Positions 50,101 through 58,529 of a DNA stretch of 64,000 nucleotides are shown piece by piece; the stretch's first letter is position 1, and each line of letters begins with the position of its first letter. This stretch comes from Necropsobacter rosorum. Lineage in GTDB: Bacteria > Pseudomonadota > Gammaproteobacteria > Enterobacterales > Pasteurellaceae. The position numbers and the translations under genes were made by a program. The notes beneath the pieces were generated by a model. The model did no database searches. It was not told the DNA's origin and saw nothing but the letters and a program-made list of their open reading frames with translations. The stretch covers positions 62,001 through 126,000 of the forward strand of contig CCMQ01000008.1 in the NCBI GenBank assembly GCA_000751835.1, in the 5' to 3' direction.

Positions 50101-51788
50101 TCGGTTGCCGAACTTTCTGCTGCGGTTGCAGAGTTAGCAGATTCTGTAGCTGAGCTTGCTGCTGCGGTTGCCGACTTACCCGCTTCGGTAGCTGAATTTG
50201 CTGCCGCGGTTGCAGAACTATCCGCTTTTGTCGCTGAACTCGCGGCAGATGTTGCAGAACTATCCGCTTTCGTGGCTGAACTCGCGGCAGCTGTTGCAGA
50301 ATTATCTGCTTCCGTTGCCGAACTTGCCGCAGCAGTTGCTGATTTATCGGCTTCCGTTGCCGAATTTGCTGCAGATGTCGCAGAATTAGCGGATTCGGTT
50401 GCTGAACTCGCTGCTGCGGTTGCGGATTTACTCGCTTCCGTAGCAGAACTTGCCGCTTTCGTGGCTGAACTTGCCGCCGCGGTTGCAGAACTATCGGCTT
50501 TCGTTGCAGAGCTTGCTGCAGATGTCGCAGATTTACCTGCTTCGGTGGCAAAACTTTCCGCTGCCGTTGCGGATTTATCGGCTTCCGTTGCCGAATTTGC
50601 TGCAGATGTTGCAGAATTAGCGGATTCAGTTGCAGAACTTGCTGCTGCCGTTGCTGACTTTCCGGCTTCAGTAGCTGAGCTTGCAGCAAATGTCGCAGAG
50701 TTAGCCGATTGCGTGGCGGAGCTTGCGGCGGCGGTTGCTGCGGTTTCTGCACGAGTGACGGCGCTGTTGATTGCGGATAATGAGTTAGTGACCGTTTGTG
50801 CGGCTTGTTCGGCACTGGCGATAGAATTTTTTGCCGAGTCCGATAAACCGTAAATAATATTCCCCTCAGCGTCTGCGGTGACTTTCAGATCCGATGTGGC
50901 GCCGAAAGAAATTTCATTACTGCTTTCTGCCGATGACCATGTTTTTCCTTCGCTTGCCGTGCCGTCGGTTTGATTGTTGTGAATACTGAATTTATAGGTT
51001 GAGGGTACACTTAACGTATCGACCGCACTTTTTACCTCTTCAATGTTATTCTGCAGTGCTGTTGCCACAACATAAAGTTGGGAACCGTTTACGGCATCGG
51101 TGGAAGACTCGGTCAGGGCACCGGGAGCAACATTAATAATCATTCGTTGCATATAAGAGGCATCGGTTGAGCTGGTACCTGTGCCGCCGACACTGAAATA
51201 GGAGCCTTGATCCGCAATAGAACCGGCAAAATTCAACGTTCCCAGCCCTGTAAGAGTGGTGCTGTTTTGATTTGAAACACTGCGGCCTTCGGATTTAAAA
51301 CCGATAATCACCGAACCGTTATGGTTGGAATTATCAGAAATATCGTTACCGAGAACAACCATATTTGAGCCGGCAACCTTATTATTGATTCCCATCACTA
51401 ACGATCCTTTAGAATTCGCGCCCAAGTAGTTACCGGTGCCATATACCGCGCCATAGCATTTATTTTCAGAACCGGTTGTACTTTCCTGCTCGATGGTATT
51501 CCGAATACCTATTACCGTCATTGAATAAGAGTCGTTTCGGCAACTATCCTTAACGGTGTTGTTCCAGCCGGCCTCGTAGATTACATCCGCCGCGGCGCTC
51601 GTCGGTATGCCTGCCGCAATAGCGCCGCTAATCAGCAATGCCGTGATGCCGAAAGGCGTACGTCCCATTGAGACGGCGGCGGTTTTCTGTCTGCCGGCAC
51701 TTGATTTTCCCTTACCTTTCGCCAGCTCAGAAACTACGATCAGCCTGTTTAAGGCGGTATTCCAAATAACTTTGTATGAGTTGTTCAT
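47106..51788 (-). CDS. Trimeric autotransporter adhesin (YadA-like) with a repeat stalk
   Basis: 1560 aa surface adhesin, type Vc secretion. An extended signal peptide (ESPR) begins MNNSYKVIWNTALNRLIVVSELAKGKGKS; cleavage is near residue 64 (SAAA before DVIYEAG). A short head (about 65-215) and a neck (TESSTDAVNGSQLYVV) follow. The stalk at about 350-1332 is made of roughly seventy 14-residue repeats of the type SATAAASSATEAGK, that is two 7-residue units. A second YadA-type head (NASAFGNKAQ, NTTAVGQNAQ, SSTAIGRGAK, NSVALGADSE), a neck (VANGVNATDAVNKSQL), a coiled coil and the YadA membrane anchor (about 1485-1560) complete it, ending in IGYQW. ATG at 51788 follows AAGGAAATG; a 22-codon longer reading lacks sense. 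Intact, no frameshift. Confidence 0.93.
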   Translation of the reverse strand: MNNSYKVIWNTALNRLIVVSELAKGKGKSSAGRQKTAAVSMGRTPFGITALLISGAIAAGIPTSAAADVIYEAGWNNTVKDSCRNDSYSMTVIGIRNTIEQESTTGSENKCYGAVYGTGNYLGANSKGSLVMGINNKVAGSNMVVLGNDISDNSNHNGSVIIGFKSEGRSVSNQNSTTLTGLGTLNFAGSIADQGSYFSVGGTGTSSTDASYMQRMIINVAPGALTESSTDAVNGSQLYVVATALQNNIEEVKSAVDTLSVPSTYKFSIHNNQTDGTASEGKTWSSAESSNEISFGATSDLKVTADAEGNIIYGLSDSAKNSIASAEQAAQTVTNSLSAINSAVTRAETAATAAASSATQSANSATFAASSATEAGKSATAAASSATESANSATSAANSATEADKSATAAESFATEAGKSATSAASSATKADSSATAAASSATKAASSATEASKSATAAASSATESANSATSAANSATEADKSATAAASSATEADNSATAAASSATKADSSATSAASSATKADSSATAAANSATEAGKSATAAASSATESANSATAAESSATESANSAISAASSATEASKSATAAASSATESANSATSAANSATEADKSATAAASSATEADNSATATASSATKADSSATAAANSATEADKSATAAASSATKADSSATAATNSAIESANSATSAANSATEADKSATAAESSATKADSSATAAASSATESANSAISAASSATEAGKSATAAASSATEAGKSATAAASSATEADNSATSAASSATKADSSAAAAANSAIESANSATSAASSATEADSSATSAANSATEAAKSATAAASSATKADSSATAAASSATKADSSATAAANSATEAGKSATAAASSATESANSAISAASSATESTKSATAAASSAIEADKSATAAESSATEAGNSATAAASSATEAGKSATAAANSATEAGNSATSAASSATKADNSATAAASSATKADSSATAAASSATKADSSATTAASSAAEAGKSATAAASSATKADSSATAAASSATESANSATSAANSATEADKSATAAESSATKADNSATVAESSATKADKSATAAASSATKADNSATAAESSATEAGNSATAAASSATEAGKSATAAASSATEAGKSATAAESSATEAGKSATAAESSATEAGKSATAAASSATEAGKSATAAESSATKADNSATAAANSATEADNSATAAASSATKADSSATAAASSATESANSATSAANSATEADKSATAAASSATKADSSATAAASSATESANSATAAASSATEAGNSATAAESSATKADSSATAAANSAIESANSATSAASSATESTNSAISAASSATAAASSADRAEAMVEKVFGEDDGDDSTTRYGVDAKASAANASAFGNKAQSTAENTTAVGQNAQAGGQSSTAIGRGAKATGRNSVALGADSEASEANTVSVGSAGNERRITHVANGVNATDAVNKSQLDQLSGVINKTNHAVVKLSEHVDKVDKDLRAGIAGATAIGFLQRPNGPGRSIVSVGVGSYRGESAVAVGYARNSYNNKISIKVGAGINSRNDVNWGGSIGYQW
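47790..50740. repeat. 42-bp tandem repeat array inside the adhesin gene
   Basis: About 70 imperfect units of 42 bp encode alternating 7-mers: SATAAAS, SATSAAN or SATAAES followed by SATEAGK, SATKADS, SATESAN, SATEADK or SATEADN. Longer blocks, such as ESAN-SATSAAN-SATEADK, recur several times, suggesting expansion by unequal recombination. Unit length is a multiple of three, so copy-number change keeps the frame. The array has no stop codons in antisense frames either, which creates long spurious reading frames. Confidence 0.92.
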
Positions 51789-52086
51789 AATCATTTCCTT
51801 AATTACGTTTTTATTTAAAAATGCAGGCGTTAACGCCAAGTTTTTTCTGCGCATAAATGCGTCAAACTACGTTCATTTATTGAGCAAAAATTTCTTTAAG
51901 GCGCACAAAAGGAAGGCAGTCATCCCCCGATAAAAGTCGGGAGATTTCCACCGCACTTTTCTGCGTTTATAAAATAATGATTAGATAACTAAGACAGCTA
52001 AAAATACATTTATATTTTTGCTAACTGAAAACATATCTAGTTAAAATATAAGAAATATTTTACTTAATTATGTTGTGATGCGATTG
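51789..52086. promoter_or_regulatory. AT-rich gap upstream of the adhesin
   Basis: 298 nt between the adhesin start and the malS stop. No gene. Contains a USS near 51951, then a very AT-rich stretch (about 51965-52075) that may hold the adhesin promoter. No homopolymer or short tandem repeat that would suggest phase variation. No clear malS terminator was found. Confidence 0.4.
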
Positions 52087-54159
52087 TCAGTTGCCCGCCC
52101 AGACCACCATTACTCTGTCATCGCCGTATTGACGGCTGAATGAAAAATAGTTGCCGTTTTGCACCGCACTTTGCACGCCGGCACCGATTGCCGGATGCTG
52201 CTGGCGAAAGCGGCTTAAAATTTGCCAGTGCGCAAGCAGTTCCGCTTTTTCGTCATTGTCCCGCAACTCTTGCCAGTTCATATCCGAGCGGGTTCCCTGC
52301 ACCGGATCGGAGCCGGTCGGGCCGAATTCGCGCCCGCTTTCGTCGCCGTAATAAATCTGCACCGCCCCCGGCGCCAGCAACAACAAATTGGCCGCGATTT
52401 TCTGTTTGTGCGGCTGTTGTTGGCTGTCGTTATGGAAAAACAGGCGCGTATCGTGCGAGGAAAGATAACTCAGCACATTGAAATCCTGTAATTTGCCGTT
52501 CATTTGCTGATAGACGGGATCGATTTTAGCAAAACAATCTAAGGCTTCTTTAGCTTGATCTTGAAAGTCGAAATTGATCATGGCATCAAAACCGTGTTGG
52601 TAATAGCTGCTTTTCGTCACGCCATGTCCCCAGGCTTCACCGGTCATCCAGAACGGCTGGTTGAAACTTTCCTGCGGATGTTCGGCCTGCCAGTCCTGCA
52701 AGGCGCGCTGCGCTGCGGTTTTCAGCTGTAGCCAAGTGCTTTGTTCCACATGTTTGGCGGTATCCACGCGGAAACCGTCCACGCCGTATTTGCGTACCCA
52801 ATCGGTTAGCCAAGTGATCAGATAATCGCGCACTTTGGCATCGGGCAATGCCGTTGCGCGGGTATTTTTATGCTGATAAAACGGCGGCAAACTGACCGCA
52901 CTTTGCGCTTCGGTTTTTAAATCCGGCAATGAAGAAAGGGACATTCTTAAATCATCGAATTTCGGGCTGTCGTAATCGCCGATATCGGAACGCACCCAGT
53001 CTTTGCCCCACCATTTCGCCCAGCCGGCTTGGTCGCCGAAATTAATGTAGTCGTTAAAACTGTGCCAGTTCTGCCCTTGTTTCGGTTTCCAGTTCGTCCA
53101 GCGTTCGCCGAGAATAGCCTGCCGCTCCTCATCTTTCAGATACAGCGCGCCGAAACCGAATTCCTGCATATCCGCCAGCGTGGCATAGCCGGTATGATTC
53201 AAGACCACATCAAACAGAACGCGCATGCCGCGCCGGTGTGCCTGCTGAATAAAATTTTTCAGCGTCTCTTCGGTGCCCATATTGGCATCCACCTTAGTCC
53301 AGTCCTGATGATAGTAACCGTGATAGGCGTAATGCGGGAAATCGCCTTTATCACCGCCGCCGACCCAGCCGTGCATTTGTTCCAGCGGGGAGCTGATCCA
53401 AATCGCGTTGACGCCGAGCTGTTGCAGATAATCCAGTTTTGCGCTCAGACCGGCCAAATCACCGCCGTGGAAGGTGCCGATTTCCTGCATGCCGTCTTTA
53501 TGCCGTCCGTAGCTGTTATCATTAGACGGATCGCCGTTATAGAAACGATCGGTCAACACAAAATAAACGGTGGCGTTTTTCCAGTTAAATTCAGCGGTTT
53601 TTTGCACCGCACTTTTATCCGGCACGGCTTCCAGCAGCAATAAACCGCCGGATTGCGGCGCCGGCATAAAAGTCAGTTTGCCGTTTTTCACTTTGGCGCT
53701 GTCGCCGGAATAAAAATCGCGCACCAGCTCGCCCTCGCGGAACGTGCCGCTGACATCAATTTCCAGCGGCTGTTTATTCCAGACCGGGCAGGTTTTCACC
53801 GTTGTCGCTTGGCTTTCAGGCGCCGGCTTAATGCTGACGCGCAAGGTCGGCGTGCCGCTGCGCATATCGATCTGCGCCAGATAGGTGCCGTCACGGAACA
53901 GGCGCAGCTGCGGCACCTCGCCCGCACAAGGGATTAATGACACCGTTTGATTTAATTTGACCGCACTTTGCGGTTGATAACATTGGTTATGAAAGCTAAA
54001 TCGCAGCGGATAATAGCCTTTTTTCAATGCAGTTTCAGATTGAAATAACTGTTTTTCCCCACTTTCACCGAATGCCCGGAAACTGTCGTGCCGCCAGTTG
54101 TCGGCGGCACAGGCGGTTATTGAGCAAAACAGTGATACATAAAGCACTGACTTTTGCAT
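52087..54159 (-). CDS. malS: Alpha-amylase MalS, exported; possible lipoprotein
   Basis: Periplasmic GH13 alpha-amylase that trims long maltodextrins. 690 aa (E. coli 676). An N-terminal beta-domain (about 20-190) is followed by the catalytic barrel with VYFVLTDRFYNGDPSND, LFDVVLNHTGYA, GFRVDTAKHVE (nucleophile Asp), MTGEAWGHG (acid/base Glu) and SYLSSHDTR (third Asp). The signal peptide reads [16 protein letters not shown]: it offers both a lipobox (I-T-A-C17) and a signal peptidase I site (A-C-A before A19). E. coli MalS is soluble. Four or more cysteines could form disulfides as in E. coli. Separated from malG by a terminator, so it has its own promoter; CAGGAGTG is its ribosome binding site. 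Confidence 0.95.
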   Translation of the reverse strand: MQKSVLYVSLFCSITACAADNWRHDSFRAFGESGEKQLFQSETALKKGYYPLRFSFHNQCYQPQSAVKLNQTVSLIPCAGEVPQLRLFRDGTYLAQIDMRSGTPTLRVSIKPAPESQATTVKTCPVWNKQPLEIDVSGTFREGELVRDFYSGDSAKVKNGKLTFMPAPQSGGLLLLEAVPDKSAVQKTAEFNWKNATVYFVLTDRFYNGDPSNDNSYGRHKDGMQEIGTFHGGDLAGLSAKLDYLQQLGVNAIWISSPLEQMHGWVGGGDKGDFPHYAYHGYYHQDWTKVDANMGTEETLKNFIQQAHRRGMRVLFDVVLNHTGYATLADMQEFGFGALYLKDEERQAILGERWTNWKPKQGQNWHSFNDYINFGDQAGWAKWWGKDWVRSDIGDYDSPKFDDLRMSLSSLPDLKTEAQSAVSLPPFYQHKNTRATALPDAKVRDYLITWLTDWVRKYGVDGFRVDTAKHVEQSTWLQLKTAAQRALQDWQAEHPQESFNQPFWMTGEAWGHGVTKSSYYQHGFDAMINFDFQDQAKEALDCFAKIDPVYQQMNGKLQDFNVLSYLSSHDTRLFFHNDSQQQPHKQKIAANLLLLAPGAVQIYYGDESGREFGPTGSDPVQGTRSDMNWQELRDNDEKAELLAHWQILSRFRQQHPAIGAGVQSAVQNGNYFSFSRQYGDDRVMVVWAGN

Positions 54160-54259
54160 AAATCACTCCTGTAAAATATTCTGATAATCCGTTATGCCGC
54201 TTCATATTTCAGGTTGTGTTGCGTTTTAGTTTTACTGAAACATGAATGAAAAACGAAAA

Positions 54260-54294
54260 AAAAGTGTGGTACACGGATTACATACCACACTTAA
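54260..54294 (-). terminator. Terminator of the malEFG operon, a degenerate inverted USS pair
   Basis: On the minus strand AAGTGTGGTA ... TACCACACTT is followed by eight T. Both arms differ from USS at the same place (AAGTGtGGT), so pairing is kept though the USS is lost. Confidence 0.85.
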
Positions 54295-54298
54295 ACCG

Positions 54299-55189
54299 TT
54301 AACCTTTCACCCCGCCTGCGGTTAAGCCGCCGACCAGCCAACGTTGCGCCAGCAAGAACACCGCGGTAATCGGAATGGCGGACAGTACCGCCGCGGCGGC
54401 AAAATCGCCCCATAAATAGTTTTGCGGATACAGATATTGCTGCATACCTACCGCCAGCGTGTAGCTGTTCACATCACGCAGCAGCAGAGAGGCAACCGGC
54501 ACTTCCGTTACCGCCGCAATAAACGACAGAATAAACACGACCGCCAGAATCGGTACCGATAACGGCAGCAGAATCAGGCGGAACGCCTGCCAAGGGGTCG
54601 CACCGTCCAGTGCGGCGGCTTCTTCCAGCGAACCGTCGATGGTCTCGAAATAGCCTTTGATCGTCCACACATGCAGCGCAATACCGCCCAGATAGGCAAA
54701 CACCACGCCGGCATGGGTATTCAGCCCCAAGAACGGCACATATTGTCCCAAACGGTCAAACAACGCATATAACGCCACCAGCGACAGCACCGCCGGGAAC
54801 ATCTGGAAAATCAGCATGCCCTGTAAGATGGTTTTTTTACCTTTAAATTTCATCCGCGCAAACGCATAGGCGCAAGTGGTGGAAAGCGCCACAATGCCGA
54901 CGGAGGTAATGGTCGCCACTTTGACCGAATTCCATAACCAAAGCAAAACCGGGAACGGCGGCGGTGTTACCGAGCCGTCCGCATGCACCACATCAAAGCC
55001 CAAGGCGAGTTTCCAGTGTTCCCATGAAATTTCCCGCGGAATAATATCGCCGATCGCCAGATTGCCCGGGCGCAGCGAAATGCCGATCACCATCAACAGC
55101 GGAAACATAATCAGCGCCAGAAAGCAGATTAGCAGCACATGGGTCGCCCACAAACGATAACGCATAGATTTTGGTTGTACGATAGCCAT
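54299..55189 (-). CDS. malG: Maltose/maltodextrin ABC transporter permease MalG
   Basis: 296 aa inner-membrane subunit with six membrane segments. The EAA loop that contacts MalK reads [27 protein letters not shown] near residues 190-216. The conserved C-terminus GLTAGGVKG matches E. coli MalG, whose tail reaches the MalK interface. It follows malF by 9 nt with GAGGACATTATG as start region. Last gene of malE-malF-malG. Confidence 0.96.
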   Translation of the reverse strand: MAIVQPKSMRYRLWATHVLLICFLALIMFPLLMVIGISLRPGNLAIGDIIPREISWEHWKLALGFDVVHADGSVTPPPFPVLLWLWNSVKVATITSVGIVALSTTCAYAFARMKFKGKKTILQGMLIFQMFPAVLSLVALYALFDRLGQYVPFLGLNTHAGVVFAYLGGIALHVWTIKGYFETIDGSLEEAAALDGATPWQAFRLILLPLSVPILAVVFILSFIAAVTEVPVASLLLRDVNSYTLAVGMQQYLYPQNYLWGDFAAAAVLSAIPITAVFLLAQRWLVGGLTAGGVKG

Positions 55190-55198
55190 AATGTCCTC

Positions 55199-56749
55199 CT
55201 AATCCAATTTCATTTTTGTCGCTTTAATATTCAGTAACGCTAATCCGCCCACCAGTAAGAAAATGATGGTGGCGATCGCCGCCGCTAGGCCGAAATCCTG
55301 CGTGCCGCTGCCTTCAAAGGCGATACGGTAAGTATAGCTGACCAGTAAATCGGTATAACCCGCCGGTGTGGTGGTGCCGATCATATCCGGGCGACCGTTG
55401 GTTAATAACTGGATCAACACGAAGTTATTAAAGTTAAAGGCAAAAGAAGCGATCATTAACGGTGTCAGCGGTTTTAACAATAACGGCACGGTGATTTTGC
55501 TGAAATTCTGCCAGGTGGAGGCGCCGTCCATGGCGGAGGCTTCGTATAAATCCTGCGGAATCGCTTTCAGCAGCCCCATACACAGGATCATCATATACGG
55601 ATAACCCAGCCAGGTATTGACGATCAGAATCATCGATTTAGCCAACAGCGGATCATTAAACCATTCCGGACGAATACCGAACAGTTGGTTCAAAATCATG
55701 TTAATTTCACCGAAACTCTGGTTAAACAAACCTTTAAATACCAGAATGGAAATAAACGACGGCACGGCATAAGGCAAAATCAGCAATAAACGGTACACCG
55801 CTTTGCCGCGCAGGGCTTCCCACTGCACCACACAAGCCAGCACCATCCCGATAATTACGGTAAATGCCACGGTCAGCACCGAGAAAACCACCGTCCAGAT
55901 AAAAATTTGCACAAAGGGTTTCTGAATACCGGCGTCGGTAAAGATTTTAATAAAATTGCTGAAACCGGTGGAGACGGTAAAGCCCGGCTCCAGCGTTTCG
56001 TTCAGCCAGTCACCGCTTTCGTTGACCGCTTGGAAAAAGCCGGTTTCCTGATTGGCGCGGTATTTTTTGCCGTTTTCATTATTCAGCAAAATGCCGCTTT
56101 CATCATCGTAGCGGTAACGCGCTTTTTGTTCGGAAAACTGGCGCAGCGAACTCATCGTCAGTTCGTTGCCGTTCGGCAGTACAATCGTCATATTCTGCAA
56201 CGCACTGCGGTTTTGCGTAATTACGCGCAACGGTGCGACCTCTCCCTGCGGCGCCGGCTGTTCGGTCACTTCGACCTGCTTATCGCTTAATGCGATATTG
56301 TCGGCGACGAAATCCTGTCCGCTATTCGGATTATGCAGCGCAATGGTGAAACGGTTATCCGCCTGCGGATAGAGTTTAAAATCGAATTTATCGCCGGAAA
56401 AATAATGCTGCTGGCTTAATACATTCAACGCCCGCTCAAACGCCAGCTGGTTGGTGCCGCTGTAATTGGTAAAGGCGATTGCGATGGTCGCCACCAGCGG
56501 GAACAGAATAAAAATCGTCATCCCCATAATACCGGGATAAACATAACGCCAGGCGTACACTTTTTTACTGCTGAAAATATAAATACCGGAGGTCAGGATC
56601 ACCAGCGTCAGAATGGCAAATAAGTATTCACCCTGCGAATACATCAGCATGACCAGATAGAAATCAATCAGTAATACCGCTCCGATAAGAAGATATCTTA
56701 ACCAATTGAATGAGGATTGCGATTTGGCCGGGTTAACCGTTTGTAGCAT
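55199..56749 (-). CDS. malF: Maltose/maltodextrin ABC transporter permease MalF
   Basis: 516 aa (E. coli 514). Membrane segments at about 20-75 are followed by the large periplasmic P2 loop (about 95-275) typical of enterobacterial MalF, then the core permease segments. EAA loop EASAMDGASTWQNFSKITVPLLLKPL near 400. The ATG at 56749 behind CGAGGTGTATT was chosen over a 16-codon longer reading. A 190-nt gap with stem-loops separates it from malE. Confidence 0.96.
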   Translation of the reverse strand: MLQTVNPAKSQSSFNWLRYLLIGAVLLIDFYLVMLMYSQGEYLFAILTLVILTSGIYIFSSKKVYAWRYVYPGIMGMTIFILFPLVATIAIAFTNYSGTNQLAFERALNVLSQQHYFSGDKFDFKLYPQADNRFTIALHNPNSGQDFVADNIALSDKQVEVTEQPAPQGEVAPLRVITQNRSALQNMTIVLPNGNELTMSSLRQFSEQKARYRYDDESGILLNNENGKKYRANQETGFFQAVNESGDWLNETLEPGFTVSTGFSNFIKIFTDAGIQKPFVQIFIWTVVFSVLTVAFTVIIGMVLACVVQWEALRGKAVYRLLLILPYAVPSFISILVFKGLFNQSFGEINMILNQLFGIRPEWFNDPLLAKSMILIVNTWLGYPYMMILCMGLLKAIPQDLYEASAMDGASTWQNFSKITVPLLLKPLTPLMIASFAFNFNNFVLIQLLTNGRPDMIGTTTPAGYTDLLVSYTYRIAFEGSGTQDFGLAAAIATIIFLLVGGLALLNIKATKMKLD

Positions 56750-56939
56750 AATACACCTCGAAATGTCAGAAAAACGAACCGCACTTTCAAGCGGCATTCA
56801 TTATGGCTGTTTATGATTATAATGGATTGTCATCCGATGCGGTCGGCATCCTTGCCGAGTTAAGCCTCCTTGATATTGTGATGAAATCTTCATCCCGCAT
56901 CGGAAGAAATAACGGGCACGCAGGTGCCCGATTAAACGA
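56750..56939 (-). other. malE-malF intercistronic region with stem-loops
   Basis: CGGGCAC GCAG GTGCCCG (56913-56930) is a perfect hairpin 9 nt after the malE stop, followed on the minus strand by TTATTTCTT. A second short hairpin (GATGAAATCTTCATC) follows. This resembles the REP-containing malE-malF gap of E. coli, which keeps MalE in excess. A USS lies at 56780. No gene. Confidence 0.6.
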
Positions 56940-58130
56940 TTATTGCTGTTTCTGGATACGGGCGTGCGCGTCATCCAATGCTTCTTTCACACCCTGACGA
57001 CCGCTGACCGCATTCACGATAGCCGCTTTTTCCGCATACCAGAATGCCGCCATTTGCGGAATATTCGGCATGATTTCACCATGCTGTGCATTTTCCATGG
57101 TTGCCGCAATACGCGGGTCTTTGGCTAATTTTTCCTGATAGGATTTCAACGCCACCGCGCCTAACGGTTTGTCTTTGTTCACCGTATCCAAACCTTCATC
57201 GGTCAACAGGTAGTTTTCCATAAACTCTTTAGCCAAGTCTTTGTTCGGGCTGGCGGAGTTCACCCCGGCACTCAACACGCCGACGAACGGTTTGGACGGC
57301 TGACCGTTTAAGGTCGGTAATACCGCTACGCCGTAATTGATATTGCTTTTCTCAATATTGCCCCAAGACCAAGGCCCGTTGATGGTTAATGCGGTTTCGC
57401 CTTTATTGAAGCTGGCTTCGGCGACGGAGTAATCCATATCCGCATTAATCACTTTGTTTTTCACCATATCAACTACAAATTGCAGACCTTTCTGCGAACC
57501 GGCGTTGTTTACCCCGATATCGTTGACATCATATTTACCGTTGGCGAATTTAAATGCGTAACCGCCGTTAGAGGCCACCACCGGCCAAGTGAAATACGGT
57601 TCGGACAGATTCCACATAATCGCGTTTTTGCCGTCTTTTTTCAGTTTTTTATCCAGTTCGACGATTTCTTCCCAAGATTTCGGCGGTTGCGGCAGTAAAT
57701 CTTTATTATAGATTAACGATAAGGATTCAATCGCTACCGGATAAGCAATCACTTTGCCGTTATAGGTTTCCGCATCCCAGGCAAAATCAACGAATTTATC
57801 TTTAAATTCTTTGCTAGGCTGTAATTCCGCCAAAAGTCCCGCCTGTGCATAACCGCCGAAACGGTCGTGCGCCCAGAAAATAATATCCGGGCCGTCGCCG
57901 GTGGAGGCAACCTGCGCAAATTTTTCTTCCAACCGATCCGGATGCTCAACCAACACTTTCACGCCGGTATCCGCTTCAAATTTTTTACCGACTTCGGCCA
58001 GGCCGTTATAGCCTTTATCACCGTTAATCCAGATAACCAGTTTGCCTTCGGTCATTTTCGCCGTAACAGAGGCGGAAAGCATTAAACTTGCCGCAGCGGT
58101 CAGTGTGAAGGCCAAGAGTTTTTTATTCAT
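56940..58130 (-). CDS. malE: Maltose/maltodextrin-binding periplasmic protein MalE
   Basis: 396 aa, receptor of the MalFGK2 importer. Signal peptide of 24 residues ends VTA before [20 protein letters not shown], which matches the mature start of E. coli MBP. Further hallmarks: [61 protein letters not shown] and the ligand-stacking aromatics in [17 protein letters not shown]. First gene of the malEFG operon, divergent from malK across a 399-nt control region. AAGGAGCAACGCT precedes the start. Confidence 0.97.
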   Translation of the reverse strand: MNKKLLAFTLTAAASLMLSASVTAKMTEGKLVIWINGDKGYNGLAEVGKKFEADTGVKVLVEHPDRLEEKFAQVASTGDGPDIIFWAHDRFGGYAQAGLLAELQPSKEFKDKFVDFAWDAETYNGKVIAYPVAIESLSLIYNKDLLPQPPKSWEEIVELDKKLKKDGKNAIMWNLSEPYFTWPVVASNGGYAFKFANGKYDVNDIGVNNAGSQKGLQFVVDMVKNKVINADMDYSVAEASFNKGETALTINGPWSWGNIEKSNINYGVAVLPTLNGQPSKPFVGVLSAGVNSASPNKDLAKEFMENYLLTDEGLDTVNKDKPLGAVALKSYQEKLAKDPRIAATMENAQHGEIMPNIPQMAAFWYAEKAAIVNAVSGRQGVKEALDDAHARIQKQQ

Positions 58131-58293
58131 AGCGTTGCTCCTTAATGATATGGACTTAAATTTGGATGGTCTGAGGATAACCGGACAGCCTATCCTGAGT
58201 TAGCCTAGATTATGCAGTAATATTTTCATTTGTTATCCTCCCCCCCACTCCTCCCTGCCGGAAATATCCTGATTTTTCAGCAGATTTTCCCTT

Positions 58294-58315
58294 TTTTGTG
58301 ATAAGCATCACAAAT
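58294..58315. promoter_or_regulatory. CRP site 1 in the malE-malK region
   Basis: TGTGATAAGCATCACA (58297-58312) has both half-sites TGTGA and TCACA perfect, with T- and A-rich flanks. Confidence 0.8.
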
Positions 58316-58327
58316 TTTTCGGCACAA

Positions 58328-58347
58328 AACGTGACCTGCTTCACATA
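58328..58347. promoter_or_regulatory. CRP site 2 in the malE-malK region
   Basis: CGTGACCTGCTTCACA (58330-58345): CGTGA-N6-TCACA, one mismatch to the CRP consensus, 33 bp (about three helical turns) from site 1, so on the same DNA face. Confidence 0.65.
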
Positions 58348-58529
58348 AAAACGAAATTTTTCGCCCGGCCGATTGAATTTCCCGCCGATGACGCTTTTTT
58401 CGTCTAATCCTAAAAAAAATGACAAAAGGAGGATTTTTTTCAACATTATATAGCGGATGATGAGTGCCGTAATGAAAAGACACAAAGAATGATTAAAAAA
58501 TTACTACAAATTATAAAAAGAGGTTCTCT

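Larger units (their letters stand above)
58131..58529. promoter_or_regulatory. malE-malK divergent control region
   Basis: 399 nt with no gene. It contains two CRP-type palindromes near the centre and MalT-type GGAGGA hexamers near both ends: 58236-58241 and 58249-58254 on the minus strand facing malE, and 58428-58433 on the plus strand facing malK. The layout (MalT sites outside, CRP inside) is like that of E. coli malEp-malKp, but the exact number of MalT boxes is uncertain. Confidence 0.65.

Noticed and set aside
47790-50720. The 42-bp array considered as a CRISPR array
   Set aside because: Units are contiguous imperfect coding repeats without unique spacers and without cas genes nearby.
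47429-50853. Very long open frames on the other strand and in another minus frame across the adhesin repeats
   Set aside because: They arise because the 42-bp repeat lacks stop codons in those frames. Their translations are pure low-complexity Ala/Val/Leu/Ser or Gln/Arg/Leu, with no start context and no family pattern.
58210-58485. Frames of 68-91 codons in the malE-malK gap
   Set aside because: They run through the CRP and MalT sites and have basic, low-quality translations; the region is regulatory.
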